From: Yamadazyma tenuis
Lineage: Eukaryota > Ascomycota > Pichiomycetes > Serinales > Debaryomycetaceae
Assembly: GCF_029203305.1 (NCBI RefSeq)
Contig: NC_089467.1
Location: 868,001-932,000, forward strand
Direction: 5' to 3'
DNA: 64,000 nt
Below the pieces are notes generated by a model. The model saw only the letters and a list, made by a program, of their open reading frames with translations. It was not told the DNA's origin and did no database searches. Each line of letters starts with the position of its first letter. Positions within the stretch are counted from its first letter, which is position 1. Made by a program: the position numbers and the translations under genes. Below are positions 48,712 through 58,556 of this stretch, piece by piece.

Positions 48712-50295
48712 ATGCCCGGCTCTAGCCAATCCGAGTATTCGACGCATCTCCCGTTGCACGACTTGAACCTTGGAGACCAAACTTTCATAAATAAACTGGA
48801 TATTAAGCCATGGCTTCAGGAGCGCCTACTTCAAAAAAAAGGTATAAAGATCATCATTGAACGGTCCGATCGACACAAAGTGATTTTCCGGTGTCGCCAC
48901 ACGCGTGAGAAGAATATCAGTGAAGGCCATAACCGCCGTCATGTCACATGTCCGTTTAAGATAAGAGCTAATTACGCCATTACTACCAGCAAATGGAGCT
49001 TGGTGGTAGTGAACGATTGTCATAACCACGAACCGCACACTCCCAACAGTACCCTCATGAGCGTGGTGATACCTTCCTCCGCCGCTGGCTGGCCCCACAA
49101 TGGGACCGCTACCACCATACCAGCGAAACCACCTTCTCGAAAGCCAGCTCGTGTGTCCAAACCCCGAAAAGAGAAGCACTCACCTCAGAAGTTTGATGCC
49201 ATAAACTACGAACGCAATGATGAATTCAAGTTAGACTATGAGCTAGCGTCCAGCATTAGCCTTCGCGTAAACCAACTCATCAAAAGACAGGTGTTGATGA
49301 ACTCCTTGATTAATGAGGACTCTCGCGCCAATATCATTCGTTTGATCGCCAACTCGATTCTCCTGGAACACAAAGAAGTCATTGGATTTGCAGACCCTCG
49401 TCACTTCAATACCTGGTACTCGCTGTCACCAGGGCTGACGGTGAACCCGAATGCAAATCTCATCCCATTATCACCACTACTCAATGACTCGGATGCCGAA
49501 TATCCTGCTCTGAACCCCTCGCCAAATCCGAACCTGTCGGCGTTAGACTCATTGACATTACCTGGGATCAGTACGAATCTTATGTTTGTTCACGGCAATA
49601 ACTTACACAATGGCTCAGGAAACACGGTCAATAACTCATTTGTGATCCCCAACCAATTACTGCTTCTGCAGATCCAGAACCAGGGAAAACAGCTACCCTC
49701 GTTTAACTCTATCCAGAATAGTTTACCGTTGTCTCCGACTGCCAGTGCTGCCACTCTATTTGGTGCTACGTCGTCGCTACCCAACCCGAATGGAATCATC
49801 ACCGTGAACACCGTGAACACAAATGGTACCGTCAATATGAACTCTGCCAGTACTCCCAATACTACTTACGGTGGCAGTTCCAACTCGAGTCTACAGAGCA
49901 ATTACACTTCGTCCACTGGAACTAGCTCCACGTCCAATACTTCGTATAACAACTTCAATACGTGGAATCCTACGCTCAATCCATCAAATTTGCTTAAACT
50001 GAACCCGAATAAAAGCCTGGGCCATTCGCATGCAAATAGCTCCAATTTCACCACCATTGCAATGGGATATGAGTCTACTTCAGGCTCATCGAAAGGCCCG
50101 GTAAATCTGCAGTCTGGCATCTCCAATAACAACAACTACTTGGGAGCACTTTCAACGCTTTTGAACGTCCCAGGAGTGTCATCGCCCAATAGTAACTCCA
50201 ATATTCCCGGTCAAAATGGCTTGAAATCGTCACCTTTCATAGGAAACGACCTCCCACTCCCATTCAAGCTCCGGACAGAGAGTGATAGCGAATAG
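48712..50295 (+). CDS. RBF1: Transcription factor with AFT/WRKY-GCM1-type zinc finger, Rbf1-like
   Basis: 527 aa from the ATG at 48712; an earlier in-frame ATG at 48592 would leave 7 bp to the divergent gene. Residues about 25-110 form an AFT-like DNA-binding domain: KPWLQERLLQKKGIKIIIERSD, VIFRC, the basic HNRRHVTCPFKIRANY, and WSLVVVNDCHNH, where Cys and His residues make the zinc site. The rest is Asn/Ser/Thr-rich low complexity typical of fungal activators. No Cys-x-Cys iron-sensing motif as in Aft1/2 is present. The size equals what I recall for C. albicans Rbf1 (RPG-box binding factor). The AFT domain is clear; the Rbf1 name is less certain. Confidence 0.72.
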   Translation: MPGSSQSEYSTHLPLHDLNLGDQTFINKLDIKPWLQERLLQKKGIKIIIERSDRHKVIFRCRHTREKNISEGHNRRHVTCPFKIRANYAITTSKWSLVVVNDCHNHEPHTPNSTLMSVVIPSSAAGWPHNGTATTIPAKPPSRKPARVSKPRKEKHSPQKFDAINYERNDEFKLDYELASSISLRVNQLIKRQVLMNSLINEDSRANIIRLIANSILLEHKEVIGFADPRHFNTWYSLSPGLTVNPNANLIPLSPLLNDSDAEYPALNPSPNPNLSALDSLTLPGISTNLMFVHGNNLHNGSGNTVNNSFVIPNQLLLLQIQNQGKQLPSFNSIQNSLPLSPTASAATLFGATSSLPNPNGIITVNTVNTNGTVNMNSASTPNTTYGGSSNSSLQSNYTSSTGTSSTSNTSYNNFNTWNPTLNPSNLLKLNPNKSLGHSHANSSNFTTIAMGYESTSGSSKGPVNLQSGISNNNNYLGALSTLLNVPGVSSPNSNSNIPGQNGLKSSPFIGNDLPLPFKLRTESDSE

Positions 50296-50451
50296 TGAAA
50301 TAGCTACCGCTCTGTAGCCCTAAGGACTAGTAGATCTAGGCTCCTTAACTTTCAATTCTTGGTTTATGCATCTTCTACTTAGAGGTTAATAGAGAAATAG
50401 ATAGGTGCGAAAAACTCTCATTGTGGCAACAAAATAAAATACTTGATCCAA

Positions 50452-51210
50452 ATGGCATACGTGAAAAAGACGTACCGTGATCTCGAGGTAGTGCGTGGAA
50501 CGACGTTGGTGGTCCCTTCGGTATCCATTGGAAATGTTCCACAACTCGCCACTGACCTTTTAATACACAATTTGGCGTTCGAGCGAATCGCTCACTTGAA
50601 GGACACTTACTTGTATCCATTTGCCTCACCGGTAGATTATGCTACTGGTACTTCCATTGATGGTGCTACCACCGGTGCAGGTATCTCTACGGCATTGGAG
50701 GTATTTTACAGTGCCAAATTCAACTTGACATTGCTCCAGCAAAGATCCCCCATCATTACCACCTTTACTGACAAGTTCATTAAAGAAATCATCACTCCAT
50801 TCGTGAACGATAACGAGTTTGCTGGTGTACTCATGTTGGATTCGGGTGACTCCGGACTTAGGGAAAGTATTGTTCAGGGTACGGTGGAAACATACACCAA
50901 CGAAGATCTTTTAAGCAAATCGATTGAGTCGTTGAAGCTCAATGACCTGATTAAATCGCTCCGAGACGTTGAGTATGTGAACTCCAAATACATCAAGAAT
51001 CTCAGTGGCTCTCTCGGGACTGACTGGTTGAATGTGCTTGTGATTTATGTTTATGAGGGGGAAAACTTCATGGAAGCCAATATTCTTGCTCAAAAAGTGG
51101 TGGATAAATTAGAAATTAAGGTGGAGGAGTGGGTTAAGCCTGTTAGTTGGAAAGGTGTTTACGGGGATAAGCCGGTGCCAGTGGCCATGGAAGAAGGAAT
51201 ATACGGCTAA
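50452..51210 (+). CDS. ADD66: Proteasome assembly chaperone Add66/Pba2
   Basis: 252 aa from the ATG at 50452. The PAC2 family start LVVPSVSIGNVPQLATDLLI is at about 15-35. ALEVFYSAKFNLTLLQQRSPII and GVLMLDSGDSGLRES follow, as in yeast Add66. With Pba1 it caps alpha rings during 20S proteasome assembly in the cytosol and nucleus. S. cerevisiae Add66 usually ends in a hydrophobic HbYX-like motif; here the end is EGIYG and I see no exact HbYX. Confidence 0.85.
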   Translation: MAYVKKTYRDLEVVRGTTLVVPSVSIGNVPQLATDLLIHNLAFERIAHLKDTYLYPFASPVDYATGTSIDGATTGAGISTALEVFYSAKFNLTLLQQRSPIITTFTDKFIKEIITPFVNDNEFAGVLMLDSGDSGLRESIVQGTVETYTNEDLLSKSIESLKLNDLIKSLRDVEYVNSKYIKNLSGSLGTDWLNVLVIYVYEGENFMEANILAQKVVDKLEIKVEEWVKPVSWKGVYGDKPVPVAMEEGIYG

Positions 51211-51377
51211 GTTGAGTGGTTGCAAATCTATAGTCTCATCTGTAAGTATCTTTAGCAGTCCATATATATAAACTAACTTGTATTATATTATACGTATTTG
51301 ATCTACTGAAACGTTCACACCATTTCTCCCTCTAATTAAATGTCGGCACTATCCCTCTGTCTGCTGAAACTTCCACA

Positions 51378-51827
51378 TCACTGGTTTTGATAATTCAATG
51401 CATAGGCAATGGAAGCAGTGTAGCCGTACACACCCAACCCTGCCACCACTGCTATGGCCTTATCACTCAAGTAAGAATGGTGTCTGAAAGGCTCTCTTTG
51501 GTGGATGTTGGTGATGTGAACCTCGATAAATGGAATGGCTGTAGCCAACAAAGCATCTCGAATTCCAACAGAAGTATGGGTATAGGCTCCAGCATTGATA
51601 ACAATAAATCCGACTCCTTCTAGACGGGCTTGTTGGATGCGATCTATGATGAAACCCTCGGTGTTGTTTTGGTAGACAAGTACTTGAGAGCCATCAGATT
51701 TATCTTGTGCTTGCTTTACCGCTGCGTTCTCAATATCTGTCAACGACGTAGTACCATATTTTTCGGGTTCCCTGGTACCCAAGAGGTTTAAATTGGGCCC
51801 ATTGATTAATAATACTTTGTTCACCAT
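51378..51827 (-). CDS. DQD1: Type II 3-dehydroquinate dehydratase
   Basis: 149 aa, typical for class II dehydroquinases. The [19 protein letters not shown] motif near the start carries the catalytic Arg and Tyr; [11 protein letters not shown] and the [17 protein letters not shown] motif (catalytic His) follow. It converts 3-dehydroquinate to 3-dehydroshikimate. In fungi the pentafunctional Aro1 does this for aromatic synthesis, so a free class II enzyme is usually catabolic (quinate use). It is transcribed divergently from a flavin-reductase-like gene across 341 bp containing TGACTCA. Confidence 0.95.
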   Translation of the reverse strand: MVNKVLLINGPNLNLLGTREPEKYGTTSLTDIENAAVKQAQDKSDGSQVLVYQNNTEGFIIDRIQQARLEGVGFIVINAGAYTHTSVGIRDALLATAIPFIEVHITNIHQREPFRHHSYLSDKAIAVVAGLGVYGYTASIAYALNYQNQ

Positions 51828-52168
51828 TCTGGAATGTAGGGGTAGGTTTTACACTGGATAAGTTAATATATGTGGTTAACTAAGGCAGTCTCCAATAGAA
51901 AATTTCCTAAGCGGTCTTACTAGGGTGCGGGATGACTCAAGACTGTCAATAGTCCCCCAACCTGCAGAATATATACGGCCGCTAACGCGAAACTGTTCTG
52001 AGGTACACTTAATAGTATTACAAATATATTTGCAGCTGATGACAAAGCTCCTGCTCGGATGTGGCGGTTGATGGTGCCCGGGCACCTGCCCTACAGGAAT
52101 ATATATTTACTCCCACAGTTGCACAAAACTATTACAAATCGCGGATAAACAAATTACTACCGACAATC
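51828..52168. promoter_or_regulatory. Divergent promoter between dehydroquinase and flavin-reductase-like genes
   Basis: 341 bp. TGACTCA (Gcn4/AP-1 core) is at 51933-51939 and the CGG-containing palindrome CGGCCG at 51976-51981, the latter a conceivable zinc-cluster half-site. No ORF beginning with ATG is seen. Confidence 0.45.
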
Positions 52169-52909
52169 ATGAGCAGCAACACTTTTTGGAACGAAGGCCC
52201 TAACCCTGACTGGGTGCCTGGCCAAGGAGCCACCGACGATGAGTGGAAGAACCACAAAAAGATTGCCATCGACCCGTTTGAGTCTGGCAGAACTCGGTTA
52301 CACAATTACCGTCTTCTTCTGTCAGCCATCACCCCTAGACCAATTGGCTTTATTAGTACGATCACACCTGAAGGGGTCCCCAATTTGGCCCCTTTTTCCT
52401 ACTTCAACGTCATCTGTGCCGACCCTCCGTTATTCTCGGTTTCGTTCTCGGGTGATAGAAACAAAGACTCATTGAACGGGATTCTTCACAGTGGAGAGTT
52501 GACTATTAATGTGATCTCGGAGTGGTTTGTTGATGCTGCCAATGCTACCGCTGTTGCCGCCCCACCTGATGCTGATGAATGGGTGCTCTCGGGTCTTACG
52601 CCTTCTCCATCCGAAAAAGTGAAACCAGCTCATGTGGCTGAATCTGGTTTTTCGGTCGAAGCTAAGCTTGTTGATAGTAAGACCTACTACTCTCGCGACA
52701 AGCCGGGGGTGGTTTCAGGAGTGGTGGTAACTGTGGAGGCTGTAAATTTCCATGTTAGAGAAGACCTTCTTGAAGACGAGGAAAAGATGTTTGTCGACAC
52801 TGGTAAATTGAAGCCTATAGGAAGACTTGGAAAGAATAGTTATACCTCTGTGAACAACGGGTATAATCTCAAAGTGTACAACTATGAGAAGGATTTCCCT
52901 GATGTTTAG
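52169..52909 (+). CDS. Flavin reductase-like (FMN-binding split barrel) protein
   Basis: 246 aa from the ATG at 52169. The split-barrel core starts RLLLSAITPRPIGFISTITPEG and continues NLAPFSYFNVICADPPLFSVSFS, DSLNGILHSGELTINVIS and later RLGKNSYTSV; this is the DIM6/NtaB flavin-reductase-domain family that binds FMN. Many fungal members of this type occur near aromatic or hydroxylated-substrate catabolic genes. The substrate is unknown. The frame is open upstream to a GTG at 52061 but that part has no conserved features. Confidence 0.82.
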   Translation: MSSNTFWNEGPNPDWVPGQGATDDEWKNHKKIAIDPFESGRTRLHNYRLLLSAITPRPIGFISTITPEGVPNLAPFSYFNVICADPPLFSVSFSGDRNKDSLNGILHSGELTINVISEWFVDAANATAVAAPPDADEWVLSGLTPSPSEKVKPAHVAESGFSVEAKLVDSKTYYSRDKPGVVSGVVVTVEAVNFHVREDLLEDEEKMFVDTGKLKPIGRLGKNSYTSVNNGYNLKVYNYEKDFPDV

Positions 52910-53252
52910 TGTGGACTCATGTAGTTGGAATCCAGATTTATTTATTTAGAATTATTTAATTGGAACCCTAGAGTTTTAATATGTACAAGATATATCTAGC
53001 TAGCTTCGGTGAAATTTGCATTTTTCGCAGCAATAGAATACTACCTTTAAACATGAAGATTAGATATGTGTAGGACCTGTTCAGCACCTGTTGACAGAAG
53101 GCATGAGACGAAAGATATCGACCACCATTACTACGCTATATACCTAAGTATATGCATTACCCACCCGTCCACCAACTTCTTTGCACTATTTAAACCTTCT
53201 CTGGTATTACTCGCAAAATCATCGCATCTCAAAAAAATTTCAAACCTCAATC
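52910..53252. promoter_or_regulatory. Upstream region of RPA12
   Basis: 343 bp between two tandem genes. TCATCGC at 53219-53225 (reverse of a PAC core, 7 of 8) and AAAATTTCA at 53234-53242 (RRPE-like) lie just before the RPA12 ATG. This PAC plus RRPE pairing is typical of ribosome-biogenesis promoters. Confidence 0.5.
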
Positions 53253-53624
53253 ATGTCAGTGGTAGGATCTCTTATATTTTGCACAGACTGTGGTAACTTG
53301 TTGGACAAACTCGGGGCCAAGGATACTATAGATTGCCGGATTTGCTCCAAATCGTATCCTGCCTCCAAGTTTGCTAACTTAAAAGTGGTAACCACGTCTG
53401 CAGAAGATGCTTTTCCATCAACCTTAAAGATGAATCGATCATCTGTTAAAACCACGTTGAAAAATGATGATTTGGGTGAAGGGGCCACCATCAAAGAGAA
53501 GTGTCCAAAGTGTGGACACGACGAAATGCAATACCACACTTTACAATTAAGATCTGCTGATGAAGGTGCTACTGTGTTTTACACTTGTACCAGCTGTGGA
53601 TACAAATTCAGAACCAACAATTAA
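53253..53624 (+). CDS. RPA12: RNA polymerase I subunit A12.2
   Basis: 123 aa from the ATG at 53253. An N-terminal zinc ribbon (CTDCGNLL, CRIC) and a C-terminal TFIIS-like ribbon (KCPKCGHDEMQYHTLQLRSADEGATVFYTCTSCGY) are present. RSADE holds the acidic pair needed for RNA cleavage by Pol I. It has the normal Rpa12 length. It gives Pol I intrinsic cleavage and termination activity in the nucleolus. Its promoter has PAC-like and RRPE-like elements. Confidence 0.95.
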   Translation: MSVVGSLIFCTDCGNLLDKLGAKDTIDCRICSKSYPASKFANLKVVTTSAEDAFPSTLKMNRSSVKTTLKNDDLGEGATIKEKCPKCGHDEMQYHTLQLRSADEGATVFYTCTSCGYKFRTNN

Positions 53625-53743
53625 ACCCACAAAAGCATTTGACTAGACTCATCACTGTACTATAGCGTGTGTATTTATTACAATTACAACATCCAATATT
53701 CTCCATATCCTACGTGTATTCATTAGCTTGAGCTTCTTGTGTC

Positions 53744-54661
53744 TCAAGGTTCAACCATATCCAAAGCAACAATAGCTGACTCCCTCACCACTCTCTCATC
53801 GTCATGTAAGAATGACTCCAACACTCGCGTACACTCGTCAGTACCAATAGCTCCCAAGGCTTCAGCAGCCTCGTGTCTAACCATTCCAGCTTCAGTTTCT
53901 CTTTTCAACACGGTAATCAAAGCAGGAACCGTCACCGGGTTGCAAATCTGACCAAAAACATAGGCGATTTCGTGCTTAAATAAGGCAGATGGATCGTCAA
54001 ATCCAGAAGCCAAAGCAAGACATGCTTCGTCGGTTCCCAAGTCTCTTAATCTGAACATGGCTCTGTATCTCTCAAATAATGGAGTATCCTGGTCGTTCAA
54101 AATCCGTTGCAACTTCTCCACCTTCGACTCCACATCGCTAGGCATAGGAGGAGCTGGGTCAATAGAAGTGTACAACGACTTCTCAATGTTTTCTGTCTTG
54201 GACTCTTCAGATTGTTCCCATTTGATTCTCTCGATAGCCAACTCACAGGTTTGTCTGATTTCAAGCGATGGGTCGTTCTTGTAATAGTCTTGCAATAACG
54301 CCAACGAATCCTTGTCTCCCAAAGCGCCCAAAGCTTCGGCAGCTTCGTGTCTCACCATAATCTGCTGGTTATTGTCTTTCAAAACTTGTCTCAAAGGTGG
54401 AGCAGCCACAAGTCTGTGGGTTTGTCCCAACACATAGGCAACCTCGTGTTTTAACAATTCAGATTCGTCTTGGAAACAATCCGCAATGTACGTAATGGCC
54501 TTTTCCGCTTCTTCGGTATTTGTGGATTCAGCCCCAATACACTTCAAGTTAAACAAGGCTCTGAAACGGTTGGCAAGGAGTTCTTTACCGTTGACATTAC
54601 ACAAAATGTCTCTTAATTGCTCTAAACTAGCATTGTCAATGTCGATTTCGTCTTGGGACAT
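53744..54661 (-). CDS. LIA1: Deoxyhypusine hydroxylase Lia1
   Basis: 305 aa from the ATG at 54661. Two sets of HEAT-like repeats carry four His-Glu iron-ligand pairs: [33 protein letters not shown] and [12 protein letters not shown]. This non-haem di-iron enzyme completes hypusine formation on eIF5A, which is needed for translation of polyproline stretches. Both halves and all four HE pairs are intact. It is divergent from CCT5 over 509 bp. Confidence 0.96.
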   Translation of the reverse strand: MSQDEIDIDNASLEQLRDILCNVNGKELLANRFRALFNLKCIGAESTNTEEAEKAITYIADCFQDESELLKHEVAYVLGQTHRLVAAPPLRQVLKDNNQQIMVRHEAAEALGALGDKDSLALLQDYYKNDPSLEIRQTCELAIERIKWEQSEESKTENIEKSLYTSIDPAPPMPSDVESKVEKLQRILNDQDTPLFERYRAMFRLRDLGTDEACLALASGFDDPSALFKHEIAYVFGQICNPVTVPALITVLKRETEAGMVRHEAAEALGAIGTDECTRVLESFLHDDERVVRESAIVALDMVEP

Positions 54662-55170
54662 GGTCACAGAAGCTTCAGCGGAGCTGGAAAAAATAGAGTA
54701 TCGGCACAGTGGAGTGTTTTATATTTTTCACGATGAGGTCGGAGATGGGACGGACTGCGTGCAAGGGCTCAATTGGACGCTGAAGCGAGAGTCAAAGGTT
54801 ATTAATTTGGGAGATGTGGGGAGTTATGGATATACGCAAGAGAGTATTCGGGAAGATAAAGGCGGCGAGACTACAGGAGTTCTTTTTTCCCCAAGAAAAG
54901 CAGGCATGGTCGTCTTATGGAAGGTACTTAAGGGCTTTGAGAACATAAAATGAGTGAAAAATTGATATAATAGGGGCACTATAAGCCTGAAAAAATGAAT
55001 CTTGATTGTTTACACTACTTATAATTCTCTGAACTCGTTCTCAGTTCCCAGGAACCTGTCTAGTAGTTCCACATTCTTATCGTTCTTGCTCTAAATGTAT
55101 CTAGGCGTCGCAAAAATTTTCAACGCGAAAAAACCAAATCAATCAACTAACAAAACTTCTACTCAATAAT
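54662..55170. promoter_or_regulatory. Divergent promoter between LIA1 and CCT5
   Basis: 509 bp. AAAAATTTTCA at 55112-55122 lies about 50 bp upstream of the CCT5 ATG. A plus-strand frame running out of LIA1 antisense to 54953 resembles no protein and is not called. Confidence 0.4.
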
Positions 55171-56826
55171 ATGGCAGCATCTATGCAAGGCATGCCCGAC
55201 ATGTCCAATGCCATCGTGGCGCAGGATGAAATGGGAAGACCGTTTATTATTGTCAGAGACCAAGGAACTAAGCAAAGGAAGCACGGTGCCGAAGCCACTA
55301 AGTCCCACATTTTGGCGGCAAGAGCTGTGGCCTCCATTGTCAAGACGTCTTTAGGTCCAAGAGGGTTGGATAAAATCTTGGTGAGTCAAGACGGAGAGAT
55401 CACCATCACCAACGATGGGGCCACCATCTTGTCACAGATGGATTTGGACAACGAAATTGCCAAGTTGTTGGTGGAATTGTCCAAGTCTCAGGACGACGAA
55501 ATCGGGGATGGAACTACTGGGGTGGTTGTTTTGGCCAGTGCATTATTGGACCAGGCTGCTGAATTGATAGACAAGGGAATCCATCCTATTAAGGTTGCCA
55601 ACGGGTTCGATGAAGCATGTAAAATTGCTGTGGCAGAATTGGAAAGAACGGCCGATTCGATTGATGTTAGTGCTGAGGCAACCGATTCCAATTTATTGAA
55701 GGCCGCTAAGACCTCATTGGGATCCAAGATTGTGTCCAAGTCGCATGATAAATTTGCCAAGATGGCAGTTGAAGCTGTATTATCGGTAGCCGACTTTGAG
55801 CGTAAAGATGTTGACTTTGAATTGATTAAGATGGAAAAAAAGGTCGGAGGTGCTATTGAAGATTCTTCCTTGATAAAAGGAGTATTGTTGGACAAGGACT
55901 TCTCGCATCCTCAAATGCCCAAACATATCGAGGACTGTAAGATTGCCATCTTAACATGTCCATTTGAGCCTCCAAAACCAAAAACTAAACACAAATTGGA
56001 CATTTCTTCAGTGGAAGAATTCAAAGTTTTGCAGGAATACGAACAAAAGAAGTTTCAAGAAATGATCGACTATGTGAAGAACGCTGGGGCTAATGTGGTA
56101 GCCTGTCAATGGGGTTTTGATGATGAAGCAAATCATTTATTGTTGGCAAATGGGCTCAATGCCATCAGATGGATTGGAGGCTCTGAATTGGAATTATTAG
56201 CAATCGCTACCAATGGACGTATTGTACCCCGGTTCGAAGATTTGTCACCAGAGAAGCTTGGTCATGCTGGAACGATCAGAGAAATCGAGTTTGGTACTAC
56301 CAGAGACAGAATGTTGGTGATAGAAGATTGTTCTAACACCAAGGCTGTTACCTGCTTCATCCGTGGGTCCAACGAGATGATATGTGCCGAAGGTATACGG
56401 GCCTTGCACGACTCTGTTTGTGTGGTGAGAAACTTGATCAGAGACAACAGAGTCGTCTACGGAGGTGGAGCTGCTGAATTATCGTGTTCTTTGGCAGTCA
56501 GTGATGCTGCCAATCAAAGAAAGGGAATTGATCAATATGCGTTCAGAGCCTTTGCCAATGCCTTGGATGTGATTCCCTCAACCTTAGCAGAAAATTCGGG
56601 ATTGGATCCTATAGAAGTGTTGTCTACGTTAAAATCCAAACAAGCCCTTGAAAAGTCATGCCGGTTGGGTGTTGACTGCTTAGGAAAGGGCACCAACGAC
56701 ATGAAGGAATTATTTGTGATTGACCCATTGATTGGAAAGAAACAACAGCTTTTGCTTGCTACCCAGTTATCTCGGATGATTCTTAAGATCAATGATGTCA
56801 TCATCAGTGGTAAGGATATGTATTAG
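55171..56826 (+). CDS. CCT5: CCT/TRiC chaperonin epsilon subunit
   Basis: 551 aa group II chaperonin subunit. ATP-binding motifs [19 protein letters not shown] and [15 protein letters not shown] are in the first 115 residues; the second equatorial half has [16 protein letters not shown]. The N-terminus ([20 protein letters not shown]) and the [27 protein letters not shown] segment identify the epsilon subunit. It is part of the cytosolic TRiC ring folding actin and tubulin. Codon use is biased as in abundant proteins. Confidence 0.97.
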   Translation: MAASMQGMPDMSNAIVAQDEMGRPFIIVRDQGTKQRKHGAEATKSHILAARAVASIVKTSLGPRGLDKILVSQDGEITITNDGATILSQMDLDNEIAKLLVELSKSQDDEIGDGTTGVVVLASALLDQAAELIDKGIHPIKVANGFDEACKIAVAELERTADSIDVSAEATDSNLLKAAKTSLGSKIVSKSHDKFAKMAVEAVLSVADFERKDVDFELIKMEKKVGGAIEDSSLIKGVLLDKDFSHPQMPKHIEDCKIAILTCPFEPPKPKTKHKLDISSVEEFKVLQEYEQKKFQEMIDYVKNAGANVVACQWGFDDEANHLLLANGLNAIRWIGGSELELLAIATNGRIVPRFEDLSPEKLGHAGTIREIEFGTTRDRMLVIEDCSNTKAVTCFIRGSNEMICAEGIRALHDSVCVVRNLIRDNRVVYGGGAAELSCSLAVSDAANQRKGIDQYAFRAFANALDVIPSTLAENSGLDPIEVLSTLKSKQALEKSCRLGVDCLGKGTNDMKELFVIDPLIGKKQQLLLATQLSRMILKINDVIISGKDMY

Positions 56827-57032
56827 TCTATAGTATATAATGCCCGCCCGCACACGACCTACTAAATCAATGTACACACAGCTCAACTCGCACTAGGTTT
56901 TTCGCACCGACAAAAAGTCTACTGGTAACGCCTATTTGTTTCTCACCCTTTAATTTTGTTGGAACCTCACGGCAAACCGATTCAATCAATTGACAATCAA
57001 CCCCCTCATTCAATTATAAAACATTACTCATC

Positions 57033-58304
57033 ATGGCTAGCATGGGAACACCTGCGGTTGTCATGGATAATGGAACTGGGTTAACCAAGTTGGGATTCGC
57101 TGGTAACGATTCTCCATCCTTTATATTTCCAACCGCCATTGCAACTTCCACTCTTGGTGGAAAGTCCACCAAACTGTCCGCTTCCAATTCATCCTCTTTC
57201 TTGGCTTCCAAGAGAGGGTTGGAGGACTTGGACTTTTTTATTGGTGATGAAGCGTTGAGTGCTGCTAACGGGTCAAACTACAGTTTATCTTATCCGGTGA
57301 AACACGGTCAAATAGAAAATTGGGATCACATGGAAAGGTTCTGGGAAAACTCCATCTTTAAGTACTTGAGGTGTGAACCTGAGGATCACTACTTTTTGAT
57401 GACGGAACCTCCTTTGAATCCTCCTGAAAACAGAGAAAGCACTGCTGAAATCATGTTTGAATCCTTTAATTGTGCTGGGTTGTACATTGCGGTGCAGGCA
57501 GTGTTAGCATTGGCGGCCTCATGGACTTCCTCAAAAGCGAACAGAACTTTGACCGGTACTGTCATCGACTCTGGTGATGGTGTTACCCACGTTATCCCAG
57601 TGGCAGAAGGATATGTGATTGGTGGTGCCATCAAAAATATTCCTTTGGCTGGTAGAGACATAACTTTATTCATCCAATCGATATTAAGAGACCGTGGAGA
57701 AGTTGACACCACATTACAAACAGCCGAAAAGATTAAACAACAGTTCTGTTACGTGTGTCCTGATATCGTGAAAGAATTCAAGAAATTCGATCAATATCCC
57801 GAAGAAAAGTTTGCCCAGTACATTGTTGAGTACACTGACAAAAATAAAACCAATACTGTTGATGTAGGATACGAAAGATTCTTGGCTCCTGAAATATTTT
57901 TCAATCCAGAAATTGCCTCATCTGACTATTTGACTCCTTTGCCCACGGTGGTGGACCAAGTCATCCAAGCATCTCCAATTGATGTTCGTAAGAATTTGTA
58001 CAAGAATATCGTTTTATCAGGAGGTTCCACTATGTTTACCAGTTTTGGTAAACGACTTCAGAGAGATTTGAAAGGATTGGTTGACGAAAGAATACAGCTC
58101 AGTGAAAGATTAACTGGAAATAAAAGTTCGGGAGTTAAGGTTGAAGTCATATCACATAAAAAACAGAGAAATGCCGTCTGGTTTGGGGGATCATTGTTGG
58201 CCCAAACTCCAGAATTCAAGAGCTATTGTTACACCAAACAAGATTATGATGAATATGGGCCAAGCATCGTCAGAAACTTCTCGTTGTTTTCAGTTCCATC
58301 TTGA
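57033..58304 (+). CDS. ARP3: Actin-related protein 3
   Basis: 423 aa. Actin fold with phosphate loop [15 protein letters not shown] at about residues 10-24, [16 protein letters not shown] for the second loop, and [16 protein letters not shown] near 330. The Arp3-type insertions ([21 protein letters not shown] and the C-terminal [15 protein letters not shown]) are present. It pairs with Arp2 in the Arp2/3 complex that nucleates branched actin at endocytic patches. The start ATG is at 57033. Confidence 0.97.
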   Translation: MASMGTPAVVMDNGTGLTKLGFAGNDSPSFIFPTAIATSTLGGKSTKLSASNSSSFLASKRGLEDLDFFIGDEALSAANGSNYSLSYPVKHGQIENWDHMERFWENSIFKYLRCEPEDHYFLMTEPPLNPPENRESTAEIMFESFNCAGLYIAVQAVLALAASWTSSKANRTLTGTVIDSGDGVTHVIPVAEGYVIGGAIKNIPLAGRDITLFIQSILRDRGEVDTTLQTAEKIKQQFCYVCPDIVKEFKKFDQYPEEKFAQYIVEYTDKNKTNTVDVGYERFLAPEIFFNPEIASSDYLTPLPTVVDQVIQASPIDVRKNLYKNIVLSGGSTMFTSFGKRLQRDLKGLVDERIQLSERLTGNKSSGVKVEVISHKKQRNAVWFGGSLLAQTPEFKSYCYTKQDYDEYGPSIVRNFSLFSVPS

Positions 58305-58556
58305 TAAAAACTAGACTAACTAAAAGAAACTAAGTATTCAATTTTATATTATTACAGCCATATGCTAGAGACTATCGTAACAGACCACCTGAGCAGAATT
58401 GAACCTCTGTGTGGTATATTTGGTACCATAAAAGTGCTTTGCCCTTACCCTGCGACATTAACATTCATCATTTCAGTGCCCTCACCAGTCGCATCCGGAA
58501 ATTAAGACTAAAAAAAAGATAAGCACACTATTATTCAAACCTAAGAAATCCAGCTA

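Noticed and set aside
54486..54953. 155-codon plus-strand frame overlapping the LIA1 start
   Set aside because: Its first part is antisense to LIA1 and the remainder shows no domain or family pattern.
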